From Streptomyces spinoverrucosus (GTDB lineage: Bacteria; Actinomycetota; Actinomycetes; Streptomycetales; Streptomycetaceae), in NCBI RefSeq assembly GCF_015712165.1, contig NZ_JADPZX010000001.1:5902001-5966000 (forward strand): a DNA stretch of 64,000 nt, given 5' to 3'. Positions 37,346 to 47,399 of the stretch are shown here, piece after piece. A program made the position numbers and the translations under genes. Under the pieces are notes generated by a model. The model was not told the DNA's origin, did no database searches, and saw only the letters and a program-made list of their open reading frames with translations. Position 1 is the first letter of the stretch. Each line of letters starts with the position of its first letter.

Positions 37346-38088
37346 GTCTGTTCCGGGACGACGGCATCGTGCTGCGCACCCAGAAGCTCGGTGAGGCCGA
37401 CCGGATCATCACGTTGCTCACGCGGGGGCACGGGCGGGTGCGGGCCGTGGCTCGGGGGGTGCGGCGGACGAAGTCGAAGTTCGGGGCCCGGCTGGAGCCC
37501 TTCTCGCATGTCGACGTGCAGTTCTTCGCGCGGGGCAGTGAGCTGGTCGGGCGCGGGCTGCCGCTCTGCACCCAGAGCGAGACCATCGCTCCGTACGGCG
37601 GCGGGATCGTGACCGACTACGCGCGGTACACCGCCGGGACGGCGATGCTGGAGACGGCGGAGCGGTTCACCGACCACGAGGGCGAGCCGGCCGTGCAGCA
37701 GTACCTGCTGCTGGTCGGCGCCCTGCGCACGCTCGCCCGCGGCGAGCACGCCCCGCACCTCGTCCTCGACGCCTTCCTGCTGCGCTCCCTCGCCGTCAAC
37801 GGCTACGCCCCCAGCTTCGGCGACTGCGCGAAGTGCGGAATGCCCGGACCCAACCGATTCTTCTCGGTGGCGTCCGGCGGCTCCGTCTGCGTCGACTGCC
37901 GGGTGCCCGGGAGCGTCGTACCCTCACCGCAGACCCTGGAGCTCCTCGGGGCGCTGCTTACGGGAGACTGGGAGACCGCGGACGCGTGCGAGCCGCGGTA
38001 TGTGCGGGAGGGCAGCGGGCTGGTGTCCGCGTATCTGCACTGGCATCTGGAGCGCGGGCTGCGCTCACTTCGGTACGTGGAAAAGTAA
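37342..38088 (+). CDS. recO: DNA repair protein RecO
   Basis: 248 residues. The N-terminal OB fold (SLFRDDGIVLRTQKLGEADR, RAVARGVRRTKSKFGARLEP) binds single-stranded DNA; the helical C-terminal domain includes a zinc-binding region CAKCGMP ... CVDCRVPG. RecO works with RecR to load RecA at gaps and anneals strands. The start at 37342 is set by alignment with the duplicated 5' copy; translation is likely coupled to the preceding mini-ORF. uppS follows 22 bp downstream, a conserved actinobacterial pair. Confidence 0.95.
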   Translation: MSLFRDDGIVLRTQKLGEADRIITLLTRGHGRVRAVARGVRRTKSKFGARLEPFSHVDVQFFARGSELVGRGLPLCTQSETIAPYGGGIVTDYARYTAGTAMLETAERFTDHEGEPAVQQYLLLVGALRTLARGEHAPHLVLDAFLLRSLAVNGYAPSFGDCAKCGMPGPNRFFSVASGGSVCVDCRVPGSVVPSPQTLELLGALLTGDWETADACEPRYVREGSGLVSAYLHWHLERGLRSLRYVEK

Positions 38089-38110
38089 GACCTGAGGAGA
38101 CGAGAAGCAC

Positions 38111-38947
38111 ATGGCCGTACGCGGGTTCCTGGGGCGCCAGCGGCGCGAGTACAAGACGCCGGAGCCGCACCCGTCCGGCGCTCGCGCGCCGAAGCTGCCC
38201 GGTGAGCTGGTCCCCGGTCACGTGGCGATCGTCATGGACGGCAACGGACGCTGGGCCAAGGAGCGCGGGCTGCCGCGCACCGAGGGGCACAAGGTCGGCG
38301 CCGAGCGGGTGCTGGACGTGCTCCAGGGCGCGATCGAGATGGGCGTCGGCGCGATCTCGCTGTACGCCTTCTCCACCGAGAACTGGAAGCGGTCGCCGGA
38401 CGAGGTGCGCTTCCTGATGAATTTCAACCGCGACTTCATCCGCAAGACCCGCGACCAGCTCGACGGACTCGGCGTCCGGGTGCGCTGGGTGGGCCGGATG
38501 CCCAAGCTGTGGAAGTCGGTCGCCAAGGAGCTCCAGATCGCCCAGGAGCAGACCAAGGACAACGACCGGCTGACCCTGTACTTCTGCATGAACTACGGCG
38601 GCCGGGCCGAGATCGCCGACGCGGCACAGGCACTGGCGGAGGACGTGCGGGCCGGGCGTCTGGACCCGTCCAAGGTGACGGAGAAGACCTTCGCGAAGTA
38701 CCTCTACTACCCGGACATGCCGGACGTCGACCTCTTCCTGCGCCCCAGCGGCGAGCAGCGCACCTCCAACTACCTGCTCTGGCAGAGCGCCTACGCCGAG
38801 ATGGTCTTCCAGGACGTGCTGTGGCCGGACTTCGACCGCCGCGACCTGTGGCGGGCCTGCGTGGAGTACGCCTCCCGCGACCGCCGCTTCGGCGGCGCGA
38901 TCCCGAACGAGGAACTCCTGGCCATGGAGGGCAAGAGCACCTCATAG
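38111..38947 (+). CDS. uppS: Isoprenyl diphosphate synthase (undecaprenyl/decaprenyl type)
   Basis: 278 residues of the cis-prenyltransferase family. The catalytic Asp is in [20 protein letters not shown]; further signatures are [23 protein letters not shown], and the C-terminal [20 protein letters not shown]. It builds the lipid carrier for cell-wall synthesis from FPP or GPP and IPP at the cytoplasmic membrane. It lies 22 bp after recO in the same transcript and ends before a strong hairpin shared with the convergent zinc operon. Confidence 0.95.
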   Translation: MAVRGFLGRQRREYKTPEPHPSGARAPKLPGELVPGHVAIVMDGNGRWAKERGLPRTEGHKVGAERVLDVLQGAIEMGVGAISLYAFSTENWKRSPDEVRFLMNFNRDFIRKTRDQLDGLGVRVRWVGRMPKLWKSVAKELQIAQEQTKDNDRLTLYFCMNYGGRAEIADAAQALAEDVRAGRLDPSKVTEKTFAKYLYYPDMPDVDLFLRPSGEQRTSNYLLWQSAYAEMVFQDVLWPDFDRRDLWRACVEYASRDRRFGGAIPNEELLAMEGKSTS

Positions 38948-38957
38948 CCGACGGCGC

Positions 38958-38989
38958 CGCAGTTCCCCCCAGGGGCGCGGGGAACTGCG
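38958..38989. terminator. Bidirectional hairpin between uppS and zur
   Basis: CGCAGTTCCCC (38958-38968) pairs perfectly with GGGGAACTGCG (38979-38989). It lies between convergent uppS and zur. I recall near-identical GCAGTTCCCC/GGGGAACTGC words as a common intergenic repeat of Streptomyces. Confidence 0.75.
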
Positions 38990-39045
38990 CGACCGGCCAC
39001 AACGGCCGGACAGCCCGAAGAGGCCACCGGCCCCCACGACGGCGC

Positions 39046-39468
39046 TTACGAACCGGTCGAAACCGCGGCGCAGTCCGAACAGGTGCCGAAAATCTCCACC
39101 GTGTGCGCCACATTGACAAACCCGTGCTCGGAGGCGATGGCCTCCGCCCACGTCTCCACCGCGGGCCCCTCGACCTCGACCGCCTTGCCGCAGCCCCGGC
39201 AGACGAGGTGATGGTGATGCTCGCCGGTGGAGCAGCGGCGGTACACGGACTCGCCGTCGGCGGTGCGCAGGACGTCGACCTCGCCGGCGTCGGCGAGGGA
39301 CTGCAGGGTGCGGTAGACCGTGGTGAGCCCGACGGCGTCGCCCTTGTGTTTGAGCATGTCGTGCAGTTCCTGCGCGCTGCGGAACTCGTCGACCTCGTCC
39401 AGGGCTGCCGCCACAGCGGCACGTTGCCGAGTGGCCCGGCCCTTCACGGGCGGTCCAGCGGTGGTCAC
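39046..39468 (-). CDS. zur: Zinc uptake regulator (Fur family)
   Basis: 140 residues from GTG 39468, which has AAGGAGG six bases upstream; an extended frame to 39504 lacks one. It is a winged-helix repressor (TRQRAAVAAALDEVDEFRSA, LTTVYRTLQSLADAGEVDVL). It has the Fur-family metal sites: HHHHLVCRGCGKAVEVEG with a Cys pair and C-S-D-C near the C-terminus for structural zinc. As last gene of a znuACB-zur cluster it is assigned as Zur rather than Fur or Nur. A Zur-box-like site lies before znuA, so the operon is probably autoregulated. Confidence 0.9.
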   Translation of the reverse strand: MTTAGPPVKGRATRQRAAVAAALDEVDEFRSAQELHDMLKHKGDAVGLTTVYRTLQSLADAGEVDVLRTADGESVYRRCSTGEHHHHLVCRGCGKAVEVEGPAVETWAEAIASEHGFVNVAHTVEIFGTCSDCAAVSTGS

Positions 39469-39528
39469 CGGTTGCCTCCTTGCCTGAAGCGTCTGCCGGG
39501 CCATTGTGCCAGCCCGGACTGCGCGCGG

Positions 39529-40431
39529 TCAGACGCCGACCTCGTCCGCGGCTCCCCGACTGGCCGGAATCGCACACTCCGCCGGGTCCCCGGAGGGCTG
39601 CGCCGCGGCCAGCGCCCGCGCGCGCCGCCGGGCCAGCGGCGCCGCCAGCGCGGTCAGCACGACGAACGCGCCGATGGTCAGCAGCACTATGGTCGCGCCG
39701 GGCGGGACGTCCTGGTAGTACGAGGTGACCGTGCCGCCGAGAGTGACGGCCACGCCGATCGCGACGGCGATCGCGAAGGTCGCCGCGAAGCTGCGGGTGA
39801 GCTGCTGGGCGGCGGCCACCGGGACCACCATCAGCGCCGACACCAGCAGCAGGCCGACCACTCGCATCGCCACGGTGACCGTCACCGCCGCGGTGATCGC
39901 CGTCAGCAGGTTCAGCGCCCGCACCGGCAGCCCCGTCACCCGCGCGAACTCCTCGTCCTGGCTGACCGCGAACAGCTGTCGGCGCAGCCCGACGGTGACC
40001 AGCACCACGAAGGCCGCGAGCAGGCAGATCGCGGTGACGTCCGACTCGCTCACCGTGGAGAGCGAGCCGAAGAGGTACGACGTGAGGTTCGCGTTGGAGC
40101 CCTTCGGCGCGAGGTTGATGAACATCACGCCGCCGGCCATACCGCCGTAGAAGAGCATGGCGAGGGCGATGTCGCCGCGGGTGCGGCCGAACCAGCGGAT
40201 CAGCTCCATGAGCACCGCGCCGAGTACGGAGACCAGCGTCGCCATCCACACCGGCGACCAGGAGAGCAGAAAGCCCAGGCCGACGCCGGTCATGGCGACA
40301 TGGCCGATGCCGTCGCCCATCAGGGCCTGGCGGCGCTGCACGAGGTAGATGCCGATCGCCGGGGCCGTGATGCCGACCAGGACCGCGGCGAGCAGGGCCC
40401 GCTGCATGAAGGCGTAGTCGAGGAAATCCAT
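39529..40431 (-). CDS. znuB: Zinc ABC transporter permease
   Basis: 300 residues with about eight membrane helices of the ABC-3 family (metal transporters). Signatures include ALLAAVLVGITAPAIGIYLV, RRQALMGDGIGHVAMTGVGL and GLLLVSALMVVPVAAAQQLT. Pore subunit of the Zn(II) importer with ZnuC and ZnuA. ATG 40431 overlaps the znuC stop (ATGA). Confidence 0.9.
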   Translation of the reverse strand: MDFLDYAFMQRALLAAVLVGITAPAIGIYLVQRRQALMGDGIGHVAMTGVGLGFLLSWSPVWMATLVSVLGAVLMELIRWFGRTRGDIALAMLFYGGMAGGVMFINLAPKGSNANLTSYLFGSLSTVSESDVTAICLLAAFVVLVTVGLRRQLFAVSQDEEFARVTGLPVRALNLLTAITAAVTVTVAMRVVGLLLVSALMVVPVAAAQQLTRSFAATFAIAVAIGVAVTLGGTVTSYYQDVPPGATIVLLTIGAFVVLTALAAPLARRRARALAAAQPSGDPAECAIPASRGAADEVGV

Positions 40432-41207
40432 CAGCTGAGCAGTCCCGTGCGGATCGGTTCGGCGTCGGGCGCCGCGTGCGGGTGGACGTGGTCGTGGCCG
40501 GGCAGCGCGTGCTGGCCGACCGCCTTCGGGGGCGGGCCGTCGTGCAGCACGCAGCCGTCGCGGAGGACCACAGCGCGGTCGATCAGCGGCTCCAGCGGGC
40601 CCAGTTCGTGCAGGACGAGCAGGACCGTCGCGCCGGCGGCGACCTGCTCCCGCAGGGTCCGCGCGAGCACCTCCTGGCTGGCCAGGTCGACGCCCGCCAT
40701 CGGCTCGTCCATGATCAGCAGCTCGGGTTCGCAGGCGAGGGCGCGGGCGATCAGCACCCGCTGATGCTGGCCCCCGGAGAGGGCGTTGACCGAGTCCTTG
40801 GCCCTGTCCGTCATACCGACCAGCTCCAGGGCCCGGCGTACGGCCTCGTGGTCCGCCTTGCGCAGCACGCCGAAGCGGGCCCGCGACAGCCGGCCGGAGG
40901 AGACGACCTCCGTCACCGTGGCGGGCACCCCGCCCGCGGCCGTCGTGCGCTGCGGGACGTACCCCACGCGCGCCCAGTCGCGGAACCGGTGTCGCGGCGT
41001 CCCGAACAACTCGATCTGCCCGGCGCTCACCGGCACCTGCCCGATGACGCTGCGCACCGCCGTCGACTTGCCCGAGCCGTTCGCGCCGAGCAGCGCGACG
41101 ACCTCACCGTGGCGCACGGTGAGGTCGATGCCGCGCAGCACGGGCCGCGAGCCCAACTCGGCGCGGATGTCGCGCATCGATATGACGGGCTCTCCCGTGG
41201 CGCCCAT
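40431..41207 (-). CDS. znuC: Zinc ABC transporter ATPase
   Basis: 258 residues from ATG 41207, with GGAGG just upstream; the frame can be extended to 41228 but without a better site. Walker A GANGSGKST, signature LSGGQHQRVLIARAL, Walker B LLIMDEPMAGVD. The C-terminus is His/Pro-rich (HALPGHDHVHPHAAPDAEP), suggesting local zinc binding. It energises ZnuB/ZnuA. Confidence 0.9.
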   Translation of the reverse strand: MGATGEPVISMRDIRAELGSRPVLRGIDLTVRHGEVVALLGANGSGKSTAVRSVIGQVPVSAGQIELFGTPRHRFRDWARVGYVPQRTTAAGGVPATVTEVVSSGRLSRARFGVLRKADHEAVRRALELVGMTDRAKDSVNALSGGQHQRVLIARALACEPELLIMDEPMAGVDLASQEVLARTLREQVAAGATVLLVLHELGPLEPLIDRAVVLRDGCVLHDGPPPKAVGQHALPGHDHVHPHAAPDAEPIRTGLLS

Positions 41208-41224
41208 GGCGTCCTCCGTAACGA

Positions 41225-42193
41225 TCACTTGGCTCCCAGGGCTGTCCGCAGCGCCTTGAGGTTGGACTCCATGACCTGGAAGTAGTCGTCGCCCTTGGAC
41301 TTGTCGGTGATGCCTTCCAGCGGGTCGAGGACGTCCGTCTTCAGGCCCGCGTCCTTGGCGAGGGTCTTCGCGGTCTTGTCGCTCACCAGTGTCTCGTAGA
41401 AGACGGTGGTCACGCCGTCGGCCTTGGCCTCGTCCTGGAGTTCCTTGATCCGGGCGGGGCTGGGCTCACTCTCCGGGTCGAGGCCGGAGATGGCCTCCTG
41501 GGTCAGGCCGTAGCGCTCGGCGAGGTAGCCGAAGGCCGCGTGGTTGGTGAAGAAGACCTTGGACTCGGTGTCCTTCAGGCCGTCCGCGTACTCGGTGTTG
41601 AGCGCGTCCAGCTTCTTGACCAGGGCCTCGGTGTTCTGCTTGTAGTCGGCCGCGTGGTCCGGGTCGGCCTTCTCGAAGGCCGCGCCGACGCCGCTCGCGA
41701 CCTCGGCGTACTTCACCGGGTCCAGCCAGACGTGCGGGTCGAGGGCGTGCTCCTCCACCTCGGACTCCGCGTGCGCCTCCTCGCCCTCGCCGGCGTGCTC
41801 GTGCTCGACGTCGCCGTGGTCCTCCAGCTTGGTCAGCGTGGCCGCGTCGATCTTCGTCTTGACGTCGGTCTGGGCGACCGCCTCGTCGACGGCGGGCTGG
41901 AGGGTCTTGAGGAAGAGGATCGCGTCCGCCTCCTGGAGCTGCGCGGTCTGCTGGGCGCTGATCTCCAGGTCGTGCGGCTCCTGACCGGGCTCGGTCAGGG
42001 TGGTGACGTTCACATGGTCCCCGCCGATCTGCTCGGCGAGGAACTGCATCGGGTAGAACGAGGCGACGACGTCGAACTTGTCCGTGTTACCCGCGTTGCC
42101 CGCGGTCCCGCTGTCGCTGGAGCAGGCGGAGAGGGCGGTGAGGCTGAGGGTGGCCAGTGCTGCCGCGGGTATCAGGCGGCGTCGTATGTTCAT
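41225..42193 (-). CDS. znuA: Zinc-binding lipoprotein of the ABC importer
   Basis: About 322 residues from ATG 42193 ([11 protein letters not shown]); ATG 42202 and 42211 are in frame but lie inside or beyond the Zur-like operator. A lipobox (LTALSAC) anchors it outside the membrane. It is a cluster-9 (ZnuA/TroA) binding protein: [14 protein letters not shown] and [20 protein letters not shown] hold zinc-ligand His residues, and a central acidic/His-rich loop ([15 protein letters not shown]) is typical of zinc rather than manganese binders. Confidence 0.92.
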   Translation of the reverse strand: MNIRRRLIPAAALATLSLTALSACSSDSGTAGNAGNTDKFDVVASFYPMQFLAEQIGGDHVNVTTLTEPGQEPHDLEISAQQTAQLQEADAILFLKTLQPAVDEAVAQTDVKTKIDAATLTKLEDHGDVEHEHAGEGEEAHAESEVEEHALDPHVWLDPVKYAEVASGVGAAFEKADPDHAADYKQNTEALVKKLDALNTEYADGLKDTESKVFFTNHAAFGYLAERYGLTQEAISGLDPESEPSPARIKELQDEAKADGVTTVFYETLVSDKTAKTLAKDAGLKTDVLDPLEGITDKSKGDDYFQVMESNLKALRTALGAK

Positions 42194-42207
42194 GAGAGTC
42201 ATTTTCA
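42193..42207 (-). promoter_or_regulatory. Zur-box-like operator overlapping the znuA start
   Basis: On the minus strand the sequence reads TGAAAATGACTCTCA, close to the actinobacterial Zur consensus TGAAAATGATTTTCA as I remember it (12 of 15). It overlaps the in-frame ATG codons 42202 and 42193, so Zn-Zur bound here would block transcription or the extreme 5' end of the message; the transcript may be nearly leaderless. Confidence 0.6.
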
Positions 42208-42353
42208 ACAAATCTGGAAACCGTTGTCAACAAAGGTCCGATTCGGTTCTGAGGGGAGCCCGATTTGGTTCAGGGGGAGTCCGCGCCGGTAACCTGAAGC
42301 ATTCGCTGGAAGCATCTCGCTTCGTCGCCCGTCGTCGTAATGAAGAGAGCACC

Positions 42354-43736
<1,383 letters not shown>

Positions 43737-43810
43737 GTCGGCTGCGGGCGCCGTCGCGGGGGCTGCCGCCCCCGCACCCCCGCTTCGGCCTGGACGGCCT
43801 CGTCCTCAAA

Positions 43811-43845
43811 CGCCGGACGGGCTGAGTCACTCGGCCCGTCCGGCG
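43811..43845 (+). terminator. Terminator of glyS
   Basis: CGCCGGACGGGC (43811-43822) pairs perfectly with GCCCGTCCGGCG (43834-43845). Upstream (43745-43800) is the GGGGGCTGCCGCCCCCGCAC-type sequence that I recall recurring after many Streptomyces genes. Confidence 0.8.
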
Positions 43846-43919
43846 TTCGTCATTGGCCCCCGATACAGCCGTCGGATTGGCCCTGCAACGGGGGCCACGG
43901 CGTCGGCAGGGTGGCCCCC

Positions 43920-44537
43920 ATGAGTATCGCCTTCCTGCTGACCACCCTCGTTGTCGTCGTCACCCCGGGTACCGGACTCGTCTACACCCTCGCCGCCGCG
44001 CTCTCCCGGGGGCGGCGGGCGAGTGTCGCGGCCGCCTTCGGGTGCACGCTCGCGATCGTTCCGCATGTGCTAGCCACCGTCACCGGCGTCGCCGCGCTGC
44101 TGCACGCCAGCGCGACCGCCTTCCAGGTGCTCAAGTACGCCGGTGTCGCCTACCTCCTCTACATGGCCTGGGCGACGGTGCGGGAGAAGGGCACGATCGA
44201 CGTCGGTCAGGAGGGGGACGCCCCGCCGGTCACCTCGGGGCGGGTGATCGTGCGGGCCGTGCTGATCAATCTGCTCAACCCGAAGGTGACGATCTTCTTC
44301 CTGGCGTTCCTGCCCCAGTTCGTCAGCCCCGCCGAGCCGCACGCGGTGCCGCGGATGCTGGCGCTGGGCGGCGTCTTCATGCTGGTGACCTTCGTCGTGT
44401 TCGTCGCCTTCGGTCTGCTCGCGGCGTCCGTGCGCAGCCATGTCGTGTCCCGGCCGCGCGTGATGACCTGGCTGCGCCGGACCTTCGCGGGATCGTTCCT
44501 GGCGCTGGGGGCGAAGCTCGCCCTGACCGCGCGCTAA
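43920..44537 (+). CDS. LysE/RhtB-family amino-acid exporter
   Basis: 205 residues from ATG 43920 (GTG 43911 is possible). Six hydrophobic segments; the family start VTPGTGLVYTLAAALSRGRR matches the conserved PGP/PGT loop after helix 1, and NLLNPKVTIFFLAFLPQFV is the second signature. It exports amino acids or derivatives such as homoserine lactones. The stop codon interlocks with that of the convergent chitinase gene (CTAA). Confidence 0.9.
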   Translation: MSIAFLLTTLVVVVTPGTGLVYTLAAALSRGRRASVAAAFGCTLAIVPHVLATVTGVAALLHASATAFQVLKYAGVAYLLYMAWATVREKGTIDVGQEGDAPPVTSGRVIVRAVLINLLNPKVTIFFLAFLPQFVSPAEPHAVPRMLALGGVFMLVTFVVFVAFGLLAASVRSHVVSRPRVMTWLRRTFAGSFLALGAKLALTAR

Positions 44538-45583
44538 CGGCCCTGCAGGGACCTGACGTTGTCGCCGAACGTCCAGTTCTTCGAGCCGTCCCAGTTGATC
44601 GACCAGGTCATCAGCCCCTTGAGGGCGCCGTTGTAGTGCCGCCAGGCCTGGGCGACCAGGCTCGGTGACATGTGGCCGCCGCCCGCGCCGGGCTGCGCGG
44701 GCAGGCCGGGCACCTGCTTGTCGTACGGCACGCGGATGGTCGTTCCCTGGATGACGAGCCCCTTGTTGAGGCAGTCGGTCTGCGCGACGAAGCCCTGGAC
44801 GGTGCCGGCGGAGTAGGAGTCGCCGGAGCAGCCGTACATGCTGCCGTTGTAGTACTGCATGTTGAGCCACCACAGGCGGCCGTTGTCGGCGTACTTCTTG
44901 ATGATCGGGAGGTACGCGCCCCAGATCGAGCCGTAGACGACGCTGCCGCCGGTGACGTAGGCGGTCTCCGGGGCCATGGTGAGGCCGAAGTTCGACGGCA
45001 TGCGGGCCAGGATGCCGTCGATGATGCGGATCAGGTTGGCCTGGGACGTGGACAGCTGGTTGATGTTGCCGCTGCCGACCAGGCCGGTCTCGATGTCGAT
45101 GTCGATGCCGTCGAAGTTGTACCTCTGCAGGATCGGCACGATCGTCGCGACGAACCGGTCGGCGACCGCGGTCGAGCTGAGGTCGATGCCGGCCGTGGCG
45201 CCGCCGATCGAGAGCAGGATCGTGCGGCCGGCCGCCTTCGCCGCGCACATCTCCGCGGGCGTCGCGACCTTCACGCCCGTGTCCATGCCGTCCTCCCACA
45301 GCGCGGTGCCGTCGGAGCGGATGACCGGGAACGCCGCGTTGATCACGTTGTAGCCGTGCGCGCCGATGCGGGAGTCGGTGATCGGGGTCCAGCCGAAGGG
45401 CGGGTGGACGCCGTTGGCCGCGCCGTCCCAGTTCTCCCAGTAGCCCTGGAGGACCTTCCCGGCGGGCTTCGACTTCACGGCGCAGGTCTCGGCGGCGGCG
45501 GAGGCGGTGGCGGCGACGGGGAGCTGGGTGAGACAGGCGGTCGCCAGTGCGGCGGCGAGCAGGCGCAGGGCGCGGCGGATCAT
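44534..45583 (-). CDS. Secreted GH18 chitinase
   Basis: 349 residues from ATG 45583 with GGGAGG upstream. A signal peptide (residues 1-30, ending ATASA) is followed by a GH18 TIM barrel. The catalytic DxxDxDxE motif reads FDGIDIDIETG, with LLSIGGATAG as the conserved strand-3 motif and MTWSINWDG as the last barrel strand. There is no chitin-binding module, so it resembles the compact ChiC/D-type catalytic units. It hydrolyses chitin outside the cell. Two DasR-like sites in the promoter link it to N-acetylglucosamine control. Confidence 0.9.
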   Translation of the reverse strand: MIRRALRLLAAALATACLTQLPVAATASAAAETCAVKSKPAGKVLQGYWENWDGAANGVHPPFGWTPITDSRIGAHGYNVINAAFPVIRSDGTALWEDGMDTGVKVATPAEMCAAKAAGRTILLSIGGATAGIDLSSTAVADRFVATIVPILQRYNFDGIDIDIETGLVGSGNINQLSTSQANLIRIIDGILARMPSNFGLTMAPETAYVTGGSVVYGSIWGAYLPIIKKYADNGRLWWLNMQYYNGSMYGCSGDSYSAGTVQGFVAQTDCLNKGLVIQGTTIRVPYDKQVPGLPAQPGAGGGHMSPSLVAQAWRHYNGALKGLMTWSINWDGSKNWTFGDNVRSLQGR

Positions 45584-45633
45584 GCGAGGCCTCCCGGTGG
45601 GGGTGCGGTGAGGTGTCGTAGGCATGACAGTCC

Positions 45634-45670
45634 AGCGGTCCAGACCTTTCGTCAAGAGGTCTGGACCAAG
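45634..45670 (-). promoter_or_regulatory. Two DasR (dre)-like sites upstream of the chitinase
   Basis: GGTCCAGACCT (45637-45647) and AGGTCTGGACC (45657-45667) are mutual inverse repeats, each close to the dre consensus (ACTGGTCTAGACCACT) and identical in core to the TGGTCCAGACC repeats known in Streptomyces chitinase promoters. DasR is the GlcNAc-6P-responsive repressor. They lie 50-85 bp before the start codon. Confidence 0.75.
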
Positions 45671-45695
45671 TCCCGCATCTGCCGCTCGGTGGAAA

Positions 45696-45733
45696 ATGAC
45701 AGCTGACAGGTATTGAAATCTGTCAGCTGTCAT
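45696..45733. promoter_or_regulatory. 14-bp perfect inverted repeat before the aldo/keto reductase
   Basis: ATGACAGCTGACAG (45696-45709) and CTGTCAGCTGTCAT (45720-45733) are exact inverses separated by 10 bp, ending 14 bp before the reductase start. Each arm also contains the smaller palindrome TGACAGCTGTCA in imperfect form. This is a strong candidate operator for the TetR regulator encoded downstream in the same operon. Confidence 0.7.
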
Positions 45734-45747
45734 GCCATGGTGGACCC

Positions 45748-46758
45748 ATGACCATTCAGACCCGCACTCTCGGAACCACCGGCCCCCAGGTCTCCGCCCT
45801 CGGCCTCGGCTGCATGGGCATGTCCGCGCTGTACGGCGAGGCGGACCGGGCCGAATCCATCGCCACCATCCACGCCGCCCTGGAGGCCGGCGTCACCCTG
45901 CTCGACACCGGCGACTTCTACGCCATGGGCCACAACGAGCTGCTGATCGGCGAGGCCCTGCGCGCCGCGCCCGCCGCCCGGCGGGAACAGGCGCTGCTCA
46001 GCGTGAAGTTCGGCGCCCTGCGCGACCCGGACGGCGGCTGGTCGGGCTACGACGGCCGCCCGGCCGCCGTGAAGAACTTCGCCGCCTACTCGCTCCAGCG
46101 CCTCGGCGTCGACCAAATCGACGTCTACCGGATCGCCCGCCTGGACCCGGACGTGCCGATCGAGGAGACGGTCGGCGCGATCGCGGAACTGGTCGAGAAG
46201 GGGTACGTCCGGCACATCGGCCTCAGTGAGGTCGGCGCCGAGACGATCCGACGGGCCGCCGCCACCGCCCCGATCTCGGACCTGCAGATCGAGTACTCGC
46301 TGATCTCGCGCGGCATCGAGGCCGAGATCCTGCCCACCGTCCGTGAACTGGGCATCGCCGTCACGGCGTACGGCGTGCTCTCGCGCGGGCTGATCTCCGG
46401 CCACTTCACCGCCGACCGGCAGCTCGCCGCCAACGACTTCCGGGCGCTGTCGCCCCGCTTCCAGGGCGAGAATCTCCAGCACAACCTGAACCTGGTGGAG
46501 GCGCTGCGGAAGATCGCCGAGCAGAAGGGCGTGAGCGTCGCGCAGATCGCCATTGCCTGGGTCCTCTCGCGAGGCGAGGACGTCGTGCCGCTGGTCGGCG
46601 CCCGCAGCCGGGACCGGCTGACCGAGGCGCTTGGCGCGATGGACGTCGTACTGGACGAGGCCGACCTGCGGGCGATCGAGGAGGCCGTCCCGGCGGACGC
46701 GGCGGCGGGCGACCGCTACCCCACCCAGCAGATGGCGCACCTCGACAGCGAACGCTGA
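45748..46758 (+). CDS. Aldo/keto reductase
   Basis: 336 residues, TIM-barrel NADPH-dependent oxidoreductase of the YakC/AKR13-like group (LGTTGPQVSALGLGCMGMSA). Of the tetrad, Asp and Tyr (LLDTGDFYAMGHNE) and Lys (LLSVKFGAL) are present. The position of the usual His (YYQHRVDP-type) reads DVYRIARLDP, so His is replaced. NADP-site signatures near the end: VVPLVGARSRDRLTEALGAM. The gene heads a two-gene operon with a TetR regulator and is probably induced by a toxic aldehyde or aromatic compound. Confidence 0.87.
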   Translation: MTIQTRTLGTTGPQVSALGLGCMGMSALYGEADRAESIATIHAALEAGVTLLDTGDFYAMGHNELLIGEALRAAPAARREQALLSVKFGALRDPDGGWSGYDGRPAAVKNFAAYSLQRLGVDQIDVYRIARLDPDVPIEETVGAIAELVEKGYVRHIGLSEVGAETIRRAAATAPISDLQIEYSLISRGIEAEILPTVRELGIAVTAYGVLSRGLISGHFTADRQLAANDFRALSPRFQGENLQHNLNLVEALRKIAEQKGVSVAQIAIAWVLSRGEDVVPLVGARSRDRLTEALGAMDVVLDEADLRAIEEAVPADAAAGDRYPTQQMAHLDSER

Positions 46759-46783
46759 TCCGGGCACGAGGTACGGTCACCTC

Positions 46784-47371
46784 ATGCCCCCGACCAGCGA
46801 AACCCTGACCGCCGAGCGCATCCTCGAAACGACCGAGGAGGTGCTGCGCCGCCACGGCCCGGCCAAGGCCACCGTGGTCGACGTGGCCCGCGCGCTCGGC
46901 GTCAGCCACGGCAGCGTGTACCGGCACTTCCGCACCAAGGCGGCCCTGCGGGAGGCGGTCACGAAGCGGTGGCTGGACCGTACGTCCGAGGCGCTGGCCG
47001 GGATCGTCGCCGAGGACCGCGACCCCGAGGCGCGGCTGCGGGACTGGCTGCGGGCGCTGTTCGACGCCAAGCGCCGCAAGGCGGGCGACGATCCGGAGCT
47101 GTTCGCGACGTACATGGTGCTCACCGGCGAGAGCGGTGAGGCGGTCCCGGAGCACCTCGCCGATCTCGCCGCCCAGTTGACCCGGATCGTCGAGGCTGGG
47201 GTGGCGGCGGGCACCTTCACGACCGCCGACCCGGCGGCCGCGGCCCGCGCGGTGTTCCACGCCACCGGCCGCTTCCACGACCCCTGTTACGCCCCGGAGT
47301 GGGCGCGGCCGGAGGCGGAGGCGGACTTCGCGGCGGTGGTGGACTTGGTGATACGGGGGCTGAGGGCTTGA
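46784..47371 (+). CDS. TetR-family repressor
   Basis: 195 residues from ATG 46784, 25 bp after the reductase. N-terminal TetR helix-turn-helix: RILETTEEVLRRHGPAKATV, VDVARALGVSHGSVYRHFRT. The C-terminal domain resembles YcdC/AcrR-like proteins of this length. It probably represses its own operon through the 14-bp inverted repeat at 45696-45733 and is released by the reductase substrate. Confidence 0.87.
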   Translation: MPPTSETLTAERILETTEEVLRRHGPAKATVVDVARALGVSHGSVYRHFRTKAALREAVTKRWLDRTSEALAGIVAEDRDPEARLRDWLRALFDAKRRKAGDDPELFATYMVLTGESGEAVPEHLADLAAQLTRIVEAGVAAGTFTTADPAAAARAVFHATGRFHDPCYAPEWARPEAEADFAAVVDLVIRGLRA

Positions 47372-47399
47372 CGCTCGCGGCCGGTCAGGCCCCTGCGGG

